From: Henricia sp. BOLD:AAB3569
Taxonomy: Eukaryota > Echinodermata > Asteroidea > Spinulosida > Echinasteridae
Direction of reading: 5' to 3'
Assembly: GCA_037783545.1 (NCBI GenBank)
Contig: JBBELK010000623.1
Coordinates: 124,001 to 188,000 of the forward strand
Length of the DNA stretch: 64,000 nucleotides
The notes beneath the pieces were generated by a model. The model did no database searches. It saw only the letters and a list, made by a program, of their open reading frames with translations, and was not told the DNA's origin. The translations under genes and the position numbers were made by a program. Below, piece after piece: positions 24,301 through 37,100 of this stretch. Each line of letters starts with the position of its first letter. Positions within the stretch are counted from its first letter, which is position 1.

Positions 24301-25661
24301 CATGCAAAATTTGAAGTTCGTCGGAACATTTTTCGACCTCCAAATTTGCCGACGTTTGGACCACACTTTGACCAAATTGCCGAGCCAAACTGCGGTGCGT
24401 TAACGACAGTCCGAATGACTGAGCATGCGCACAACTCAGGAGTACCCCAAAGAGGTGTGTACAGACAGCCACGGTTTGCGTGAGAGCAGTCAGGAAGCCT
24501 CAACCCAGTTTTTTCTAAACTTTGAAATTTCTCTGCCATTTCCCGGCGAAAGTCTGTCAATTTTTTATGACAAGTGCGCAATATAGAGAGTTTAGGGCAT
24601 GCAAAATTTGAAGTTCGTCGGAACATTTTTCGACCTCCAAATTTGCCGACGTTTGGACCACACTTTGACCAACTTGCCGAGCCAAATTGCGGTGCGTTAA
24701 CGACAGTCCGAATGACTGAGCATGCGCACAACTCAGGAGTACCCCAAAGAGGTGTGTACAGACAGCCACGGTTTGCGTGAGAGCAGTCAGGAAGCCTCAA
24801 CCCAGTTTTTTCTAAACTTTGAAATTTCTCTGCCATTTCCCGGCGAAAGTCTGTCAAATTTTTATGACAAGTGCGCAATATAGAGAGTTTAGGGCATGCA
24901 CAATTTGAAGTTCGTCGGAACATTTTTCGACCTCCAAATTTGCCGACGTTTGGACCACACTTTGACCAAATTGCCGAGCCAAACTGCGGTGCGTTAACGA
25001 CAGTCCGAATGACTGAGCATGCGCACAACTCAGGAGTACCCCAAAGAGGTGTGTACAGACAGCCACGGTTTGCGTGAGAGCAGTCAGGGAGCCTCAACCC
25101 AGTTTTTTCTAAACTTTGAAATTTCTCTGCCATTTCCCGGCGAAAGTCTGTCAATTTTTTATGACAAGTGCGCAATATAGAGAGTTTAGGGCATGCAAAA
25201 TTTGAAGTTCGTCGGAACATTTTTCGACCTCCAAATTTTCCGACGTTTGGACCACACTTTGACCAAATTGCCGAGCCAAACTGCGGTGCGTTAACGACAG
25301 TCCGAATGACTGAGCATGCGCACAACTCAGGAGTACCCCAAAGAGGTGTGTACAGACAGCCACGGTTTGCGTGAGAGCAGTCAGGGAGCCTCAACCCAGT
25401 TTTTTCTAAACTTTGAAATTTCTCTTCCATTTCCCGGCGAAAGTCTGTCAATTTTTTTATGACAAGTGCGCAATATAGAGAGTTTAGGGCATGCAAAATT
25501 TGAAGTTCGTCGGAACATTTTTCGACCTCCAAATTTGCCGACGTTTGGACCACACTTTGACCAAATTGCCGAGCCAAACTGCGGTGCGTTAACGACAGTC
25601 CGAATGACTGAGCATGCGCACAACTCAGGAGTACCCCAAAGAGGTGTGTACAGACAGCCAC
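20058..25661 (-). other. Longest repeat-derived open frame (1867 codons), not a gene
   Basis: This frame spans about 19 units and translates as a 99-residue period. It is open because the unit length is a multiple of three and one minus-strand frame of the unit has no stop. Recurrent unit variants mostly change amino acids in this frame (F to C, L to M, K to N, A to E, T to I, G to C), some create stops (TTTTTCAACC, CTTTAAAATT), and T-tract length alleles shift the frame repeatedly across the array. A shorter frame on the plus strand and a second one on the minus strand are open in nearly every unit as well. There is no codon-position bias of the kind expected for a translated gene. I therefore do not call a CDS here or anywhere in the window. 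Confidence 0.9.
21307..24573. repeat. 3-unit HOR (891 bp) with a final 2-unit step
   Basis: Units preceded by TCTTCCATTT and AATTTGTTATG sit at 21901, 22792 and 23683 (891 bp apart) and then at 24277 (594 bp). The two units between them end in CAGGGAGCC while the marked unit ends in CAGGAAGCC, so two alleles alternate in a fixed 1:2 pattern. Private changes are TTTTTTGACC at 21361, GGCAAAAG at 22170 and TTAGGACATGC at 22811. The shortened last step is what a single in-register loss would produce. Confidence 0.9.
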
Positions 25662-28600
25662 GGTTTGCGTGAGAGCAGTCAGGAAGCCTCAACCCAGTTG
25701 TTTTCTAAACTTTGAAATTTCTCTGCCATTTCCCGGCGAAAGTCTGTCAATTTTTTTATGACAAGTGCGCAATATAGAGAGTTTAGGGCATGCAAAATTT
25801 GAAGTTCGTCGGAACATTTTTCAACCTCCAAATTTGCCGACGTTTGGACCACACTTTGACCAAATTGCCGAGCCAAACTGCGGTGCGTTAACGACAGTCC
25901 GAATGACTGAGCATGCGCACAACTCAGGAGTACCCCAAAGAGGTGTGTACAGACAGCCACGGTTTGCGTGAGAGCAGTCAGGAAGCCTCAACCCAGTTTT
26001 TTCTAAACTTTGAAATTTCTCTTCCATTTCCCGGCGAAAGTCTGTCAATTTGTTATGACAAGTGCGCAATATAGAGAGTTTAGGGCATGCAAAATTTGAA
26101 GTTCGTCGGAACATTTTTCAACCTCCAAATTTGCCGACGTTTGGACCACACTTTGACCAAATTGCCGAGCCAAACTGCGGTGCGTTAACGACAGTCCGAA
26201 TGACTGAGCATGCGCACAACTCAGGAGTACCCCAAAGAAGTGTGTACAGACAGCCACGGTTTGCGTGAGAGCAGTCAGGAAGCCTCAACCCAGTTTTTTC
26301 TAAACTTTGACATTTCTCTGCCATTTCCCCGCGAAAGTCTGTCAAATTTTTATGACAAGTGCGCAATATAGAGAGTTTAGGGCATGCAAAATTTGAAGTT
26401 CGTCGGAATATTTTTCGACCTCCAAATTTGCCGACGTTTGGACCACACTTTGACCAAATTGCCGAGCCAAACTGCGGTGCGTTAACGACAGTCCGAATGA
26501 CTGAGCATGCGCACAACTCAGGAGTACCCCAAAGAGGTGTGTACAGACAGCCACGGTTTGCGTGAGAGCAGTCAGGGAGCCTTAACCCAGTTTTTTCTAA
26601 ACTTTAAAATTTCTCTGCCATTTCCCGGCGAAAGTCTGTCAATTTTTTATGACAAGTGCGCAATATAGAGAGTTTAGGGCATGCAAAATTTGAAGTTCGT
26701 CGGAACATTTTTCGACCTCCAAATTTGCCGACGTTTGGACCACACTTTGACCAAATTGCCGAGCCAAACTGCGGTGCGTTAACGACAGTCCGAATGACTG
26801 AGCATGCGCACAACTCAGGAGTACCCCAAAGAGGTGTGTACAGACAGCCACGGTTTGCGTGAGAGCAGTCAGGGAGCCTCAACCCAGTTTTTTCTAAACT
26901 TTGACATTTCTCTTCCATTTCCCGGCGAAAGTCTGTCAATTTTTTATAACAAGTGCGCAATATAGAGAGTTTAGGGCATGCAAAATTTGAAGTTCGTCGG
27001 AACATTTTTCGACCTCCAAATTTGCCGACGTTTGGACCACACTTTGACCAAATTGCCGAGCCAAACTGCGGTGCGTTAACGACAGTCCGAATGACTGAGC
27101 ATGCGCACAACTCAGGAGTACCCCAAAGAGGTGTGTACAGACAGCCACGGTTTGCGTGAGAGCAGTCAGGAAGCCTCAACCCAGTTTTTTCTAAACTTTG
27201 AAATTTCTCTGCCATTTCCCGGCGAAAGTCTGTCAATTTTTTTATGACAAGTGCGCAATATAGAGAGTTTAGGGCATGTAAAATTTGAAGTTCGTCGGAA
27301 CATTTTTCAACCTCCAAATTTGCCGACGTTTGGACCACACTTTGACCAAATTGCCGAGCCAAACTGCGGTGCGTTAACGACAGTCCGAATGACTGAGCAT
27401 GCGCACAACTCAGGAGTACCCCAAAGAGGTGTGTACAGACAGCCACGGTTTGCGTGAGAGCAGTCAGGAAGCCTCAACCCAGTTTGTTCTAAACTTTGAA
27501 ATTTCTCTGCCATTTCCCGGCGAAAGCCTGCAATATTTTTATGACAAGTGCGCAATATAGAGAGTTTAGGGCATGCAAAATTTGAAGTTCGTCGGAACAT
27601 TTTTCGACCTTCAAATTTGCCGACGTTTGGACCACACTTTGACCAAATTGCCGAGCCAAACTGCGGTGCGTTAACGACAGTCCGAATGACTGAGCATGCG
27701 CACAACTCAGGAGTACCCCAAAGAGGTGTGTACAGACAGCCACGGTTTGCGTGAGAGCAGTCAGGAAGCCTCAACCCAGTTTTTTCTAAACTTTGAAATT
27801 TCTCTGCCATTTCCCGGCGAAAGTCTGTCAATTTTTTTTGACAAGTGCGCAATATAGAGAGTTTAGGGCATGCAAAATTTGAAGTTCGTCGGAACATTTT
27901 TCGACCTCCAAATTTGCCGACGTTTGGACCACACTTTGACCAAATTGCCGAGCCAAACTGCGGTGCGTTAACGACAGTCCGAATGACTGAGCATGCGCAC
28001 AACTCAGGAGTACCCCAAAGAGGTGTGTACAGACAGCCACGGTTTGCGTGAGAGCAGTCAGGAAGCCTCAACCCAGTTTTTTTCTAAACTTTGAAATTTC
28101 TCTGCCATTTCCCGGCGAAAGTCTGTCAATTTTTTATGACAAGTGCGCAATATAGAGAGTTTAGGGCATGCAAAATTTGAAGTTCGTCGGAACATTTTTC
28201 GACCTCCAAATTTGCCGACGTTTGGACCACACTTTGACCAAATTGCCGAGCCAAACTGCGGTGCGTTAACGACAGTCCGAATGACTGAGCATGCGCACAA
28301 CTCAGGAGTACCCCAAAAAGGTGTGTACAGACAGCCACGGTTTGCGTGAGAGCAGTCAGGGAGCCTCAACCCAGTTTTTCTAAACTTTGAAATTTCTCTT
28401 CCATTTCCCGGCGAAAGTCTGTCAATTTTTTATGACAAGTGCGCAATATAGAGAGTTTAGGGCATGCAAAATTTGAAGTTCGTCGGAACATTTTTCGACC
28501 TCCAAATTTGCCGACGTTTGGACCACACTTTGACCAAATTGCCGAGCCAAACTGCGGTGCGTTAACGACAGTCCGAATGACTGAGCATGCGCACAACTCA

Positions 28601-31114
28601 GGAGTACCCCAAAGAGGTGTGTACAGACAGCCACGGTTTGCGTGAGAGCAGTCAGGAAGCCTCAACCCAGTTTTTTTCTAAACTTTGAAATTTCTCTGCC
28701 ATTTCCCGGCGAAAGTCTGTCAATTTTTTTATGACAAGTGCGCAATATAGAGAGTTTAGGGCATGCAAAATTTGAAGTTCGTCGGAACATTTTTCAACCT
28801 CCAAATTTGCCGACGTTTGGACCACACTTTGACCAAATTGCCGAGCCAAACTGCGGTGCGTTAACGACAGTCCGAATGACTGAGCATGCGCACAACTCAG
28901 GAGTACCCCAAAGAGGTGTGTACAGACAGCCACGGTTTGCGTGAGAGCAGTCAGGAAGCCTCAACCCAGTTTTTTCTAAACTTTGACATTTCTCTGCCAT
29001 TTCCCCGCGAAAGTCTGTCAATTTTTTATGACAAGTGCGCAATATACAGAGTTTAGGGCATGCAAAATTTGAAGTTCGTCGGAACATTTTTCGACCTCCA
29101 AATTTGCCGACGTTTGGACCACACTTTGACCAAATTGCCGAGCCAAACTGCGGTGCGTTAACGACAGTCCGAATGACTGAGCATGCGCACAACTCAGGAG
29201 TACCCCAAAGAGGTGTGTACAGACAGCCACGGTTTGCGTGAGAGCAGTCAGGAAGCCTCAACCCAGTTTTTTCTAAACTTTGAAATTTCTCTGCCATTTC
29301 CCGGCGAAAGTCTGTCAATTTGTTATGACAAGTGCGCAATATAGAGAGTTTAGGGCATGCAAAATTTGAAGTTCGTCGGAACATTTTTCGACCTCCAAAT
29401 TTGCCGACGTTTGGACCACACTTTGACCAAATTGCCGAGCCAAACTGCGGTGCGTTAACGACAGTCCGAATGACTGAGCATGCGCACAACTCAGGAGTAC
29501 CCCAAAGAGGTGTGTACAGACAGCCACGGTTTGCGTGAGAGCAGTCAGGAAGCCTCAACCCAGTTTTTTCTAAACTTTGAAATTTCTCTGCCATTTCCCG
29601 GCGAAAGTCTGTCAAATTTGTATGACAAGTGCGCAATATAGAGAGTTTAGGGCATGCAAAATTTGAAGTTCGTCGGAATATTTTTCGACCTCCAAATTTG
29701 CCGACGTTTGGACCACACTTTGACCAAATTGCCGAGCCAAACTGCGGTGCGTTAACGACAGTCCGAATGACTGAGCATGCGCACAACTCAGGAGTACCCC
29801 AAAGAGGTGTGTACAGACAGCCACGGTTTGCGTGAGAGCAGTCAGGGAGCCTTAACCCAGTTGTTTCTAAACTTTGAAATTTCTCTGCCATTTCCCGGCG
29901 AAAGTCTGTCAATTTTTTATGACAAGTGCGCAATATAGAGAGTTTAGGGCATGCAAAATTTGAAGTTCGTCGGAACATTTTTCGACCTCCAAATTTGCCG
30001 ACGTTTGGACCACACTTTGACCAAATTGCCGAGCCAAACTGCGGTGCGTTAACGACAGTCCGAATGACTGAGCATGCGCACAACTCAGGAGTACCCCAAA
30101 GAGGTGTGTACAGACAGCCACGGTTTGCGTGAGAGCAGTCAGGGAGCCTCAACCCAGTTTTTTCTAAACTTTGAAATTTCTCTTCCATTTCCCGGCGAAA
30201 GTCTGTCAATTTTTTATGACAAGTGCGCAATATAGAGAGTTTAGGGCATGCAAAATTTAAAGTTCGTCGGAACATTTTTCGACCTCCAAATTTGCCGACG
30301 TTTGGACCACACTTTGACCAAATTGCCGAGCCAAACTGCGGTGCGTTAACGACAGTCCGAATGACTGAGCATGCGCACAACTCAGGAGTACCCCAAAGAG
30401 GTGTGTACAGACAGCCACGGTTTGCGTGAGAGCAGTCAGGAAGCCTCAACCCAGTTTTTTCTAAACTTTGAAATTTCTCTGCCATTTCCCGGCGAAAGTC
30501 TGTCAATTTTTTTATGACAAGTGCGCAATATAGAGAGTTTAGGGCATGCAAAATTTGAAGTTCGTCGGAACATTTTTCAACCTCCAAATTTGCCGACGTT
30601 TGGACCACACTTTGACCAAATTGCCGTGCCAAACTGCGGTGCGTTAACGACAGTCCGAATGACTGAGCATGCGCACAACTCAGGAGTACCCCAAAGAGGT
30701 GTGTACAGACAGCCACGGTTTGCGTGAGAGCAGTCAGGAAGCCTCAACCCAGTTTGTTCTAAACTTTGAAATTTCTCTGCCATTTCCCGGCGAAAGCCTG
30801 CAATTTTTTTATGACAAGTGCGCAATATAGAGAGTTTAGGGCATGCAAAATTTGAAGTTCGTCGGAACATTTTTCGACCTCCAAATTTGCCGACGTTTGG
30901 ACCACACTTTGACCAAATTGCCGAGCCAAACTGCGGTGCGTTAACGACAGTCCGAATGACTGAGCATGCGCACAACTCAGGAGTACCCCAAAGAGGTGTG
31001 TACAGACAGCCACGGTTTGCGTGAGAGCAGTCAGGAAGCCTCAACCCAGTTTTTTCTAAACTTTGAAATTTCTCTGCCATTTCCCGGCGAAAGTCTGTCA
31101 AATTCTTATGACAA
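24574..31114. repeat. Older 11-unit duplication (3270-bp offset)
   Basis: Matching markers 3270 bp apart are: CGGAATATTT with CAGGGAGCCTT (26359 and 29629 units); a TCTTCC-preceded unit (26953 and 30223); a 7-T tract with TTTTTCAACC (27251 and 30521); and AGTTTGTTCT with GAAAGCCTGCAAT (27548 and 30818). Each copy also has many private changes, such as ATTTTTTTTGACAAG at 27830-27845, AAAAAGGTG near 28316 and GCCGTGCC near 30624. The pair therefore looks older than the other HORs here. The spacing of 296 bp between 28143 and 28439 comes from a 5-T tract. Confidence 0.8.
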
Positions 31115-34100
31115 GTGCGCAATATAGAGAGTTTAGGGCATGCAAAATTTGAAGTTCGTTGGAACATTTTTCGACCTCCAAATTTGCCGACGTTTGGACC
31201 ACACTTTGACCAAATTGCCGAGCCAAACTGCGGTGCGTTAACGACAGTCCGAATGACTGAGCATGCGCACAACTCAGGAGTACCCCAAAGAGGTGTGTAC
31301 AGACAGCCACGGTTTGCGTGAGAGCAGTCAGGAAGCCTCAACCCAGTTTTTTCTAAACTTTGAAATTTCTCTGCCATTTCCCGGCGAAAGTCTGTCAATT
31401 TTTTATGACAAGTGCGCAATATAGAGAGTTTAGGGCATGCAAAATTTGAAGTTCGTCGGAACATTTTTCGACCTCCAAATTTGCCGACGTTTGGACCACA
31501 CTTTGACCAAATTGCCGAGCCAAACTGCGGTGCGTTAACGACAGTCCGAATGACTGAGCATGCGCACAACTCAGGAGTACCCCAAAGAGGTGTGTACAGA
31601 CAGCCACGGTTTGCGTGAGAGCAGTCAGGAAGCCTCAACCCAGTTTTTTCTAAACTTTGAAATTTCTCTGCCATTTCCCGGCGAAAGTCTGTCAAATTTT
31701 TATGACAAGTGCGCAATATAGAGAGTTTAGGGCATGCAAAATTTGAAGTTCGTCGGAACATTTTTCGACCTCCAAATTTGCCGACGTTTGGACCACACTT
31801 TGACCAAATTGCCGAGCCAAACTGCGGTGCGTTAACGACAGTCCGAATGACTGAGCATGCGCACAACTCAGGAGTACCCCAAAGAGGTGTGTACAGACAG
31901 CCACGGTTTGCGTGAGAGCAGTCAGGAAGCCTCAACCCAGTTTTTTCTAAACTTTGAAATTTCTCTGCCATTTCCCGGCGAAAGTCTGTCAAATTTTTAT
32001 GACAAGTGCGCAATATAGAGAGTTTAGGGCATGCAAAATTTGAAGTTCGTCGGAACATTTTTCGACCTCCAAATTTGCCGACGTTTGGACCACACTTTGA
32101 CCAAATTGCCGAGCCAAACTGCGGTGCGTTAACGACAGTCCGAATGACTGAGCATGCGCACAACTCAGGAGTACCCCAAAGAGGTGTGTACAGACAGCCA
32201 CGGTTTGCGTGAGAGCAGTCAGGAAGCCTCAACCCAGTTTTTTCTAAACTTTGAAATTTCTCTGCCATTTCCCGGCGAAAGTCTGTCAAATTTTTATGAC
32301 AAGTGCGCAATATAGAGAGTTTAGGGCATGCAAAATTTGAAGTTCGTTGGAACATTTTTCGACCTCCAAATTTGCCGACGTTTGGACCACACTTTGACCA
32401 AATTGCCGAGCCAAACTGCGGTGCGTTAACGACAGTCCGAATGACTGAGCATGCGCACAACTCAGGAGTACCCCAAAGAGGTGTGTACAGACAGCCACGG
32501 TTTGCGTGAGAGCAGTCAGGAAGCCTCAACCCAGTTTGTTCTAAACTTTGAAATTTCTCTGCCATTTCCCGGCGAAAGTCTGTCAATTTTTTTATGACAA
32601 GTACGCAATATAGAGAGTTTAGGGCATGCAAAATTTGAAGTTCGTCGGAACATTTTTCGACCTCCAAATTTGCCGACGTTTGGACCACACTTTGACCAAA
32701 TTGCCGAGCCAAACTGCGGTGCGTTAACGACAGTCCGAATGACTGAGCATGCGCACAACTCAGGAGTACCCCAAAGAGGTGTGTACAGACAGCCACGGTT
32801 TGCGTGAGAGCAGTCAGGGAGCCTCAACCCAGTTTTTTCTAAACTTTGAAATTTCTCTTCCATTTCCCGGCGAAAGTCTGTCAATTTTTTATGACAAGTG
32901 CGCAATATAGAGAGTTTAGGGCATGCAAAATTTGAAGTTCGTCGGAACATTTTTCGACCTCCAAATTTGCCGACGTTTGGACCACACTTTGACCAAATTG
33001 CCGAGCCAAACTGCGGTGCGTTAACGACAGTCCGAATGACTGAGCATGCGCACAACTCAGGAGTACCCCAAAGAGGTGTGTACAGACAGCCACGGTTTGC
33101 GTGAGAGCAGTCAGGAAGCCTCAACCCAGTTTTTTCTAAACTTTGAAATTTCTCTGCCATTTCCCGGCGAAAGTCTGTCAAATTTTTATGACAAGTGCGC
33201 AATATAGAGAGTTTAGGGCATGCAAAATTTGAAGTTCGTTGGAACATTTTTCGACCTCCAAATTTGCCGACGTTTGGACCACACTTTGACCAAATTGCCG
33301 AGCCAAACTGCGGTGCGTCAACGACAGTCCGAATGACTGAGCATGCGCACAACTCAGGAGTACCCCAAAGAGGTGTGTACAGACAGCCACGGTTTGCGTG
33401 AGAGCAGTCAGGAAGCCTCAACCCAGTTTGTTCTAAACTTTGAAATTTCTCTGCCATTTCCCGGCGAAAGTCTGTCAATTTTTTTATGACAAGTACGCAA
33501 TATAGAGAGTTTAGGGCATGCAAAATTTGAAGTTCGTCGGAACATTTTTCGACCTCCAAATTTGCCGACGTTTGGACCACACTTTGACCAAATTGCCGAG
33601 CCAAACTGCGGTGCGTTAACGACAGTCCGAATGACTGAGCATGCGCACAACTCAGGAGTACCCCAAAGAGGTGTGTACAGACAGCCACGGTTTGCGTGAG
33701 AGCAGTCAGGAAGCCTCAACCCAGTTTGTTCTAAACTTTGAAATTTCTCTGCCATTTCCCGGCGAAAGTCTGTCAATTTTTTTATGACAAGTACGCAATA
33801 TAGAGAGTTTAGGGCATGCAAAATTTGAAGTTCGTCGGAACATTTTTCGACCTCCAAATTTGCCGACGTTTGGACCACACTTTGACCAAATTGCCGAGCC
33901 AAACTGCGGTGCGTTAACGACAGTCCGAATGACTGAGCATGCGCACAACTCAGGAGTACCCCAAAGAGGTGTGTACAGACAGTCACGGTTTGCGTGAGAG
34001 CAGTCAGGGAGCCTCAACCCAGTTTTTTCTAAACTTTGAAATTTCTCTTCCATTTCCCGGCGAAAGTCTGTCAATTTTTTATGACAAGTGCGCAATATAG

Positions 34101-37100
34101 AGAGTTTAGGGCATGCAAAATTTGAAGTTCGTCGGAACATTTTTCGACCTCCAAATTTGCCGACGTTTGGACCACACTTTGACCAAATTGCCGAGCCAAA
34201 CTGCGGTGCGTTAACGACAGTCCGAATGACTGAGCATGCGCACAACTCAGGAGTACCCCAAAGAGGTGTGTACAGACAGCCACGGTTTGCGTGAGAGCAG
34301 TCAGGAAGCCTCAACCCAGTTTTTTCTAAACTTTGAAATTTATCTGCCATTTCCCGGCGAAAGTCTGTAAATTTGTTATGACAAGTGCGCAATATAGAGA
34401 GTTTAGGACATGCAAAATTTGAAGTTCGTCGGAACATTTTTCGACCTCCAAATTTGCCGACGTTTGGACCACACTTTGACCAAATTGCCGAGCCAAACTG
34501 CGGTGCGTTAACGACAGTCCGAATGACTGAGCATGCGCACAACTCAGGAGTACCCCAAAGAGGTGTGTACAGACAGCCACGGTTTGCGTGAGAGCAGTCA
34601 GGAAGCCTCAACCCAGTTTTTTCTAAACTTTGAAATTTCTCTGCCATTTCCCGGCGAAAGTCTGTCAATTTTTTATGACAAGTGCGCAATATAGAGAGTT
34701 TAGGGCATGCAAAATTTGAAGTTCGTCGGAACATTTTTCGACCTCCAAATTTGCCGACGTTTGGACCACACTTTGACCAAATTGCCGAGCCAAACTGCGG
34801 TGCGTTAACGACAGTCCGAATGACTGAGCATGCGCACAACTCAGGAGTACCCCAAAGAGGTGTGTACAGACAGCCACGGTTTGCGTGAGAGCAGTCAGGA
34901 AGCCTCAACCCAGTTTTTTCTAAACTTTGAAATTTCTCTGCCATTTCCCGGCGAAAGTCTGTCAAATTGTTATGACAAGTGCGCAATATAGAGAGTTTAG
35001 GGCATGCAAAATTTGAAGTTCGTCGGAACATTTTTCGACCTCCAAATTTGCCGACGTTTGGACCACACTTTGACCAAATTGCCGAGCCAAACTGCGGTGC
35101 GTTAACGACAGTCCGAATGACTGAGCATGCGCACAACTCAGGAGTACCCCAAAGAGGTGTGTACAGACAGCCACGGTTTGCGTGAGAGCAGTCAGGAAGC
35201 CTCAACCCAGTTTTTTCTAAACTTTGAAATTTCTCTGCCATTTCCCGGCGAAAGTCTGTCAAATTTTTATGACAAGTGCGCAATATAGAGAGTTTAGGGC
35301 ATGCAAAATTTGAAGTTCGTTGGAACATTTTTCGACCTCCAAATTTGCCGACGTTTGGACCACACTTTGACCAAATTGCCGAGCCAAACTGCGGTGCGTT
35401 AACGACAGTCCGAATGACTGAGCATGCGCACAACTCAGGAGTACCCCAAAGTGGTGTGTACAGACAGCCACGGTTTGCGTGAGAGCAGTCAGGAAGCCTC
35501 AACCCAGTTTTTTTCTAAACTTTGAAATTTCTCTGCCATTTCCCGGCGAAAGTCTGTCAATTTTTTATGACAAGTGCGCAATATAGAGAGTTTAGGGCAT
35601 GCAAAATTTGAAGTTCGTCGGAACATTTTTCGACCTCCAAATTTGCCGACGTTTGGACCACACTTTGACCAAATTGCCGAGCCAAACTGCGGTGCGTTAA
35701 CGACAGTCCGAATGACTGAGCATGCGCACAACTCAGGAGTACCCCAAAGAGGTGTGTACAGACAGCCACGGTTTGCGTGAGAGCAGTCAGGAAGCCTCAA
35801 CCCAGTTTTTTCTAAACTTTGAAATTTCTCTGCCATTTCCCGGCGAAAGTCTGTCAATTTTTTATGACAAGTGCGCAATATAGAGAGTTTAGGGCATGCA
35901 AAATTTGAAGTTCGTCGGAACATTTTTCGACCTCCAAATTTGCCGACGTTTGGACCACACTTTGACCAAATTGCCGAGCCAAACTGCGGTGCGTTAACGA
36001 CAGTCCGAATGACTGAGCATGCGCACAACTCAGGAGTACCCCAAAGAGGTGTGTACAGACAGCCACGGTTTGCGTGAGAGCAGTCAGGAAGCCTCAACCC
36101 AGTTTTTTTCTAAACTTTGAAATTTCTCTGCCATTTCCCGGCGAAAGTCTGTCAATTTTTTATGACAAGTGCGCAATATAGAGAGTTTAGGGCATGCAAA
36201 ATTTGAAGTTCGTCGGAACATTTTTCGACCTCCAAATTTGCCGACGTTTGGACCACACTTTGACCAAATTGCCGAGCCAAACTGCGGTGCGTTAACGACA
36301 GTCCGAATGACTGAGCATGCGCACAACTCAGGAGTACCCCAAAGAGGTGTGTACAGACAGCCACGGTTTGCGTGAGAGCAGTCAGGAAGCCTCAACCCAG
36401 TTTTTTCTAAACTTTGAAATTTCTCTGCCATTTCCCGGCGAAAGTCTGTCAATTTTTTATGACAAGTGCGCAATATAGAGAGTTTAGGGCATGCAAAATT
36501 TGAAGTTCGTCGGAACATTTTTCGACCTCCAAATTTGCCGACGTTTGGACCACACTTTGACCAAATTGCCGAGCCAAACTGCGGTGCGTTAACGACAGTC
36601 CGAATGACTGAGCATGCGCACAACTCAGGAGTACCCCAAAGAGGTGTGTACAGACAGCCACGGTTTGCGTGAGAGCAGTCAGGAAGCCTCAACCCAGTTT
36701 TTTCTAAACTTTGAAATTTCTCTGCCATTTCCCGGCGAAAGTCTGTCAAATTGTTATGACAAGTGCGCAATATAGAGAGTTTAGGGCATGCAAAATTTGA
36801 AGTTCGTCGGAACATTTTTCGACCTCCAAATTTGCCGACGTTTGGACCACACTTTGACCAAATTGCCGAGCCAAACTGCGGTGCGTTAACGACAGTCCGA
36901 ATGACTGAGCATGCGCACAACTCAGGAGTACCCCAAAGAGGTGTGTACAGACAGCCACGGTTTGCGTGAGAGCAGTCAGGAAGCCTCAACCCAGTTTTTT
37001 CTAAACTTTGAAATTTCTCTGCCATTTCCCGGCGAAAGTCTGTCAAATTTTTATGACAAGTGCGCAATATAGAGAGTTTAGGGCATGCAAAATTTGAAGT

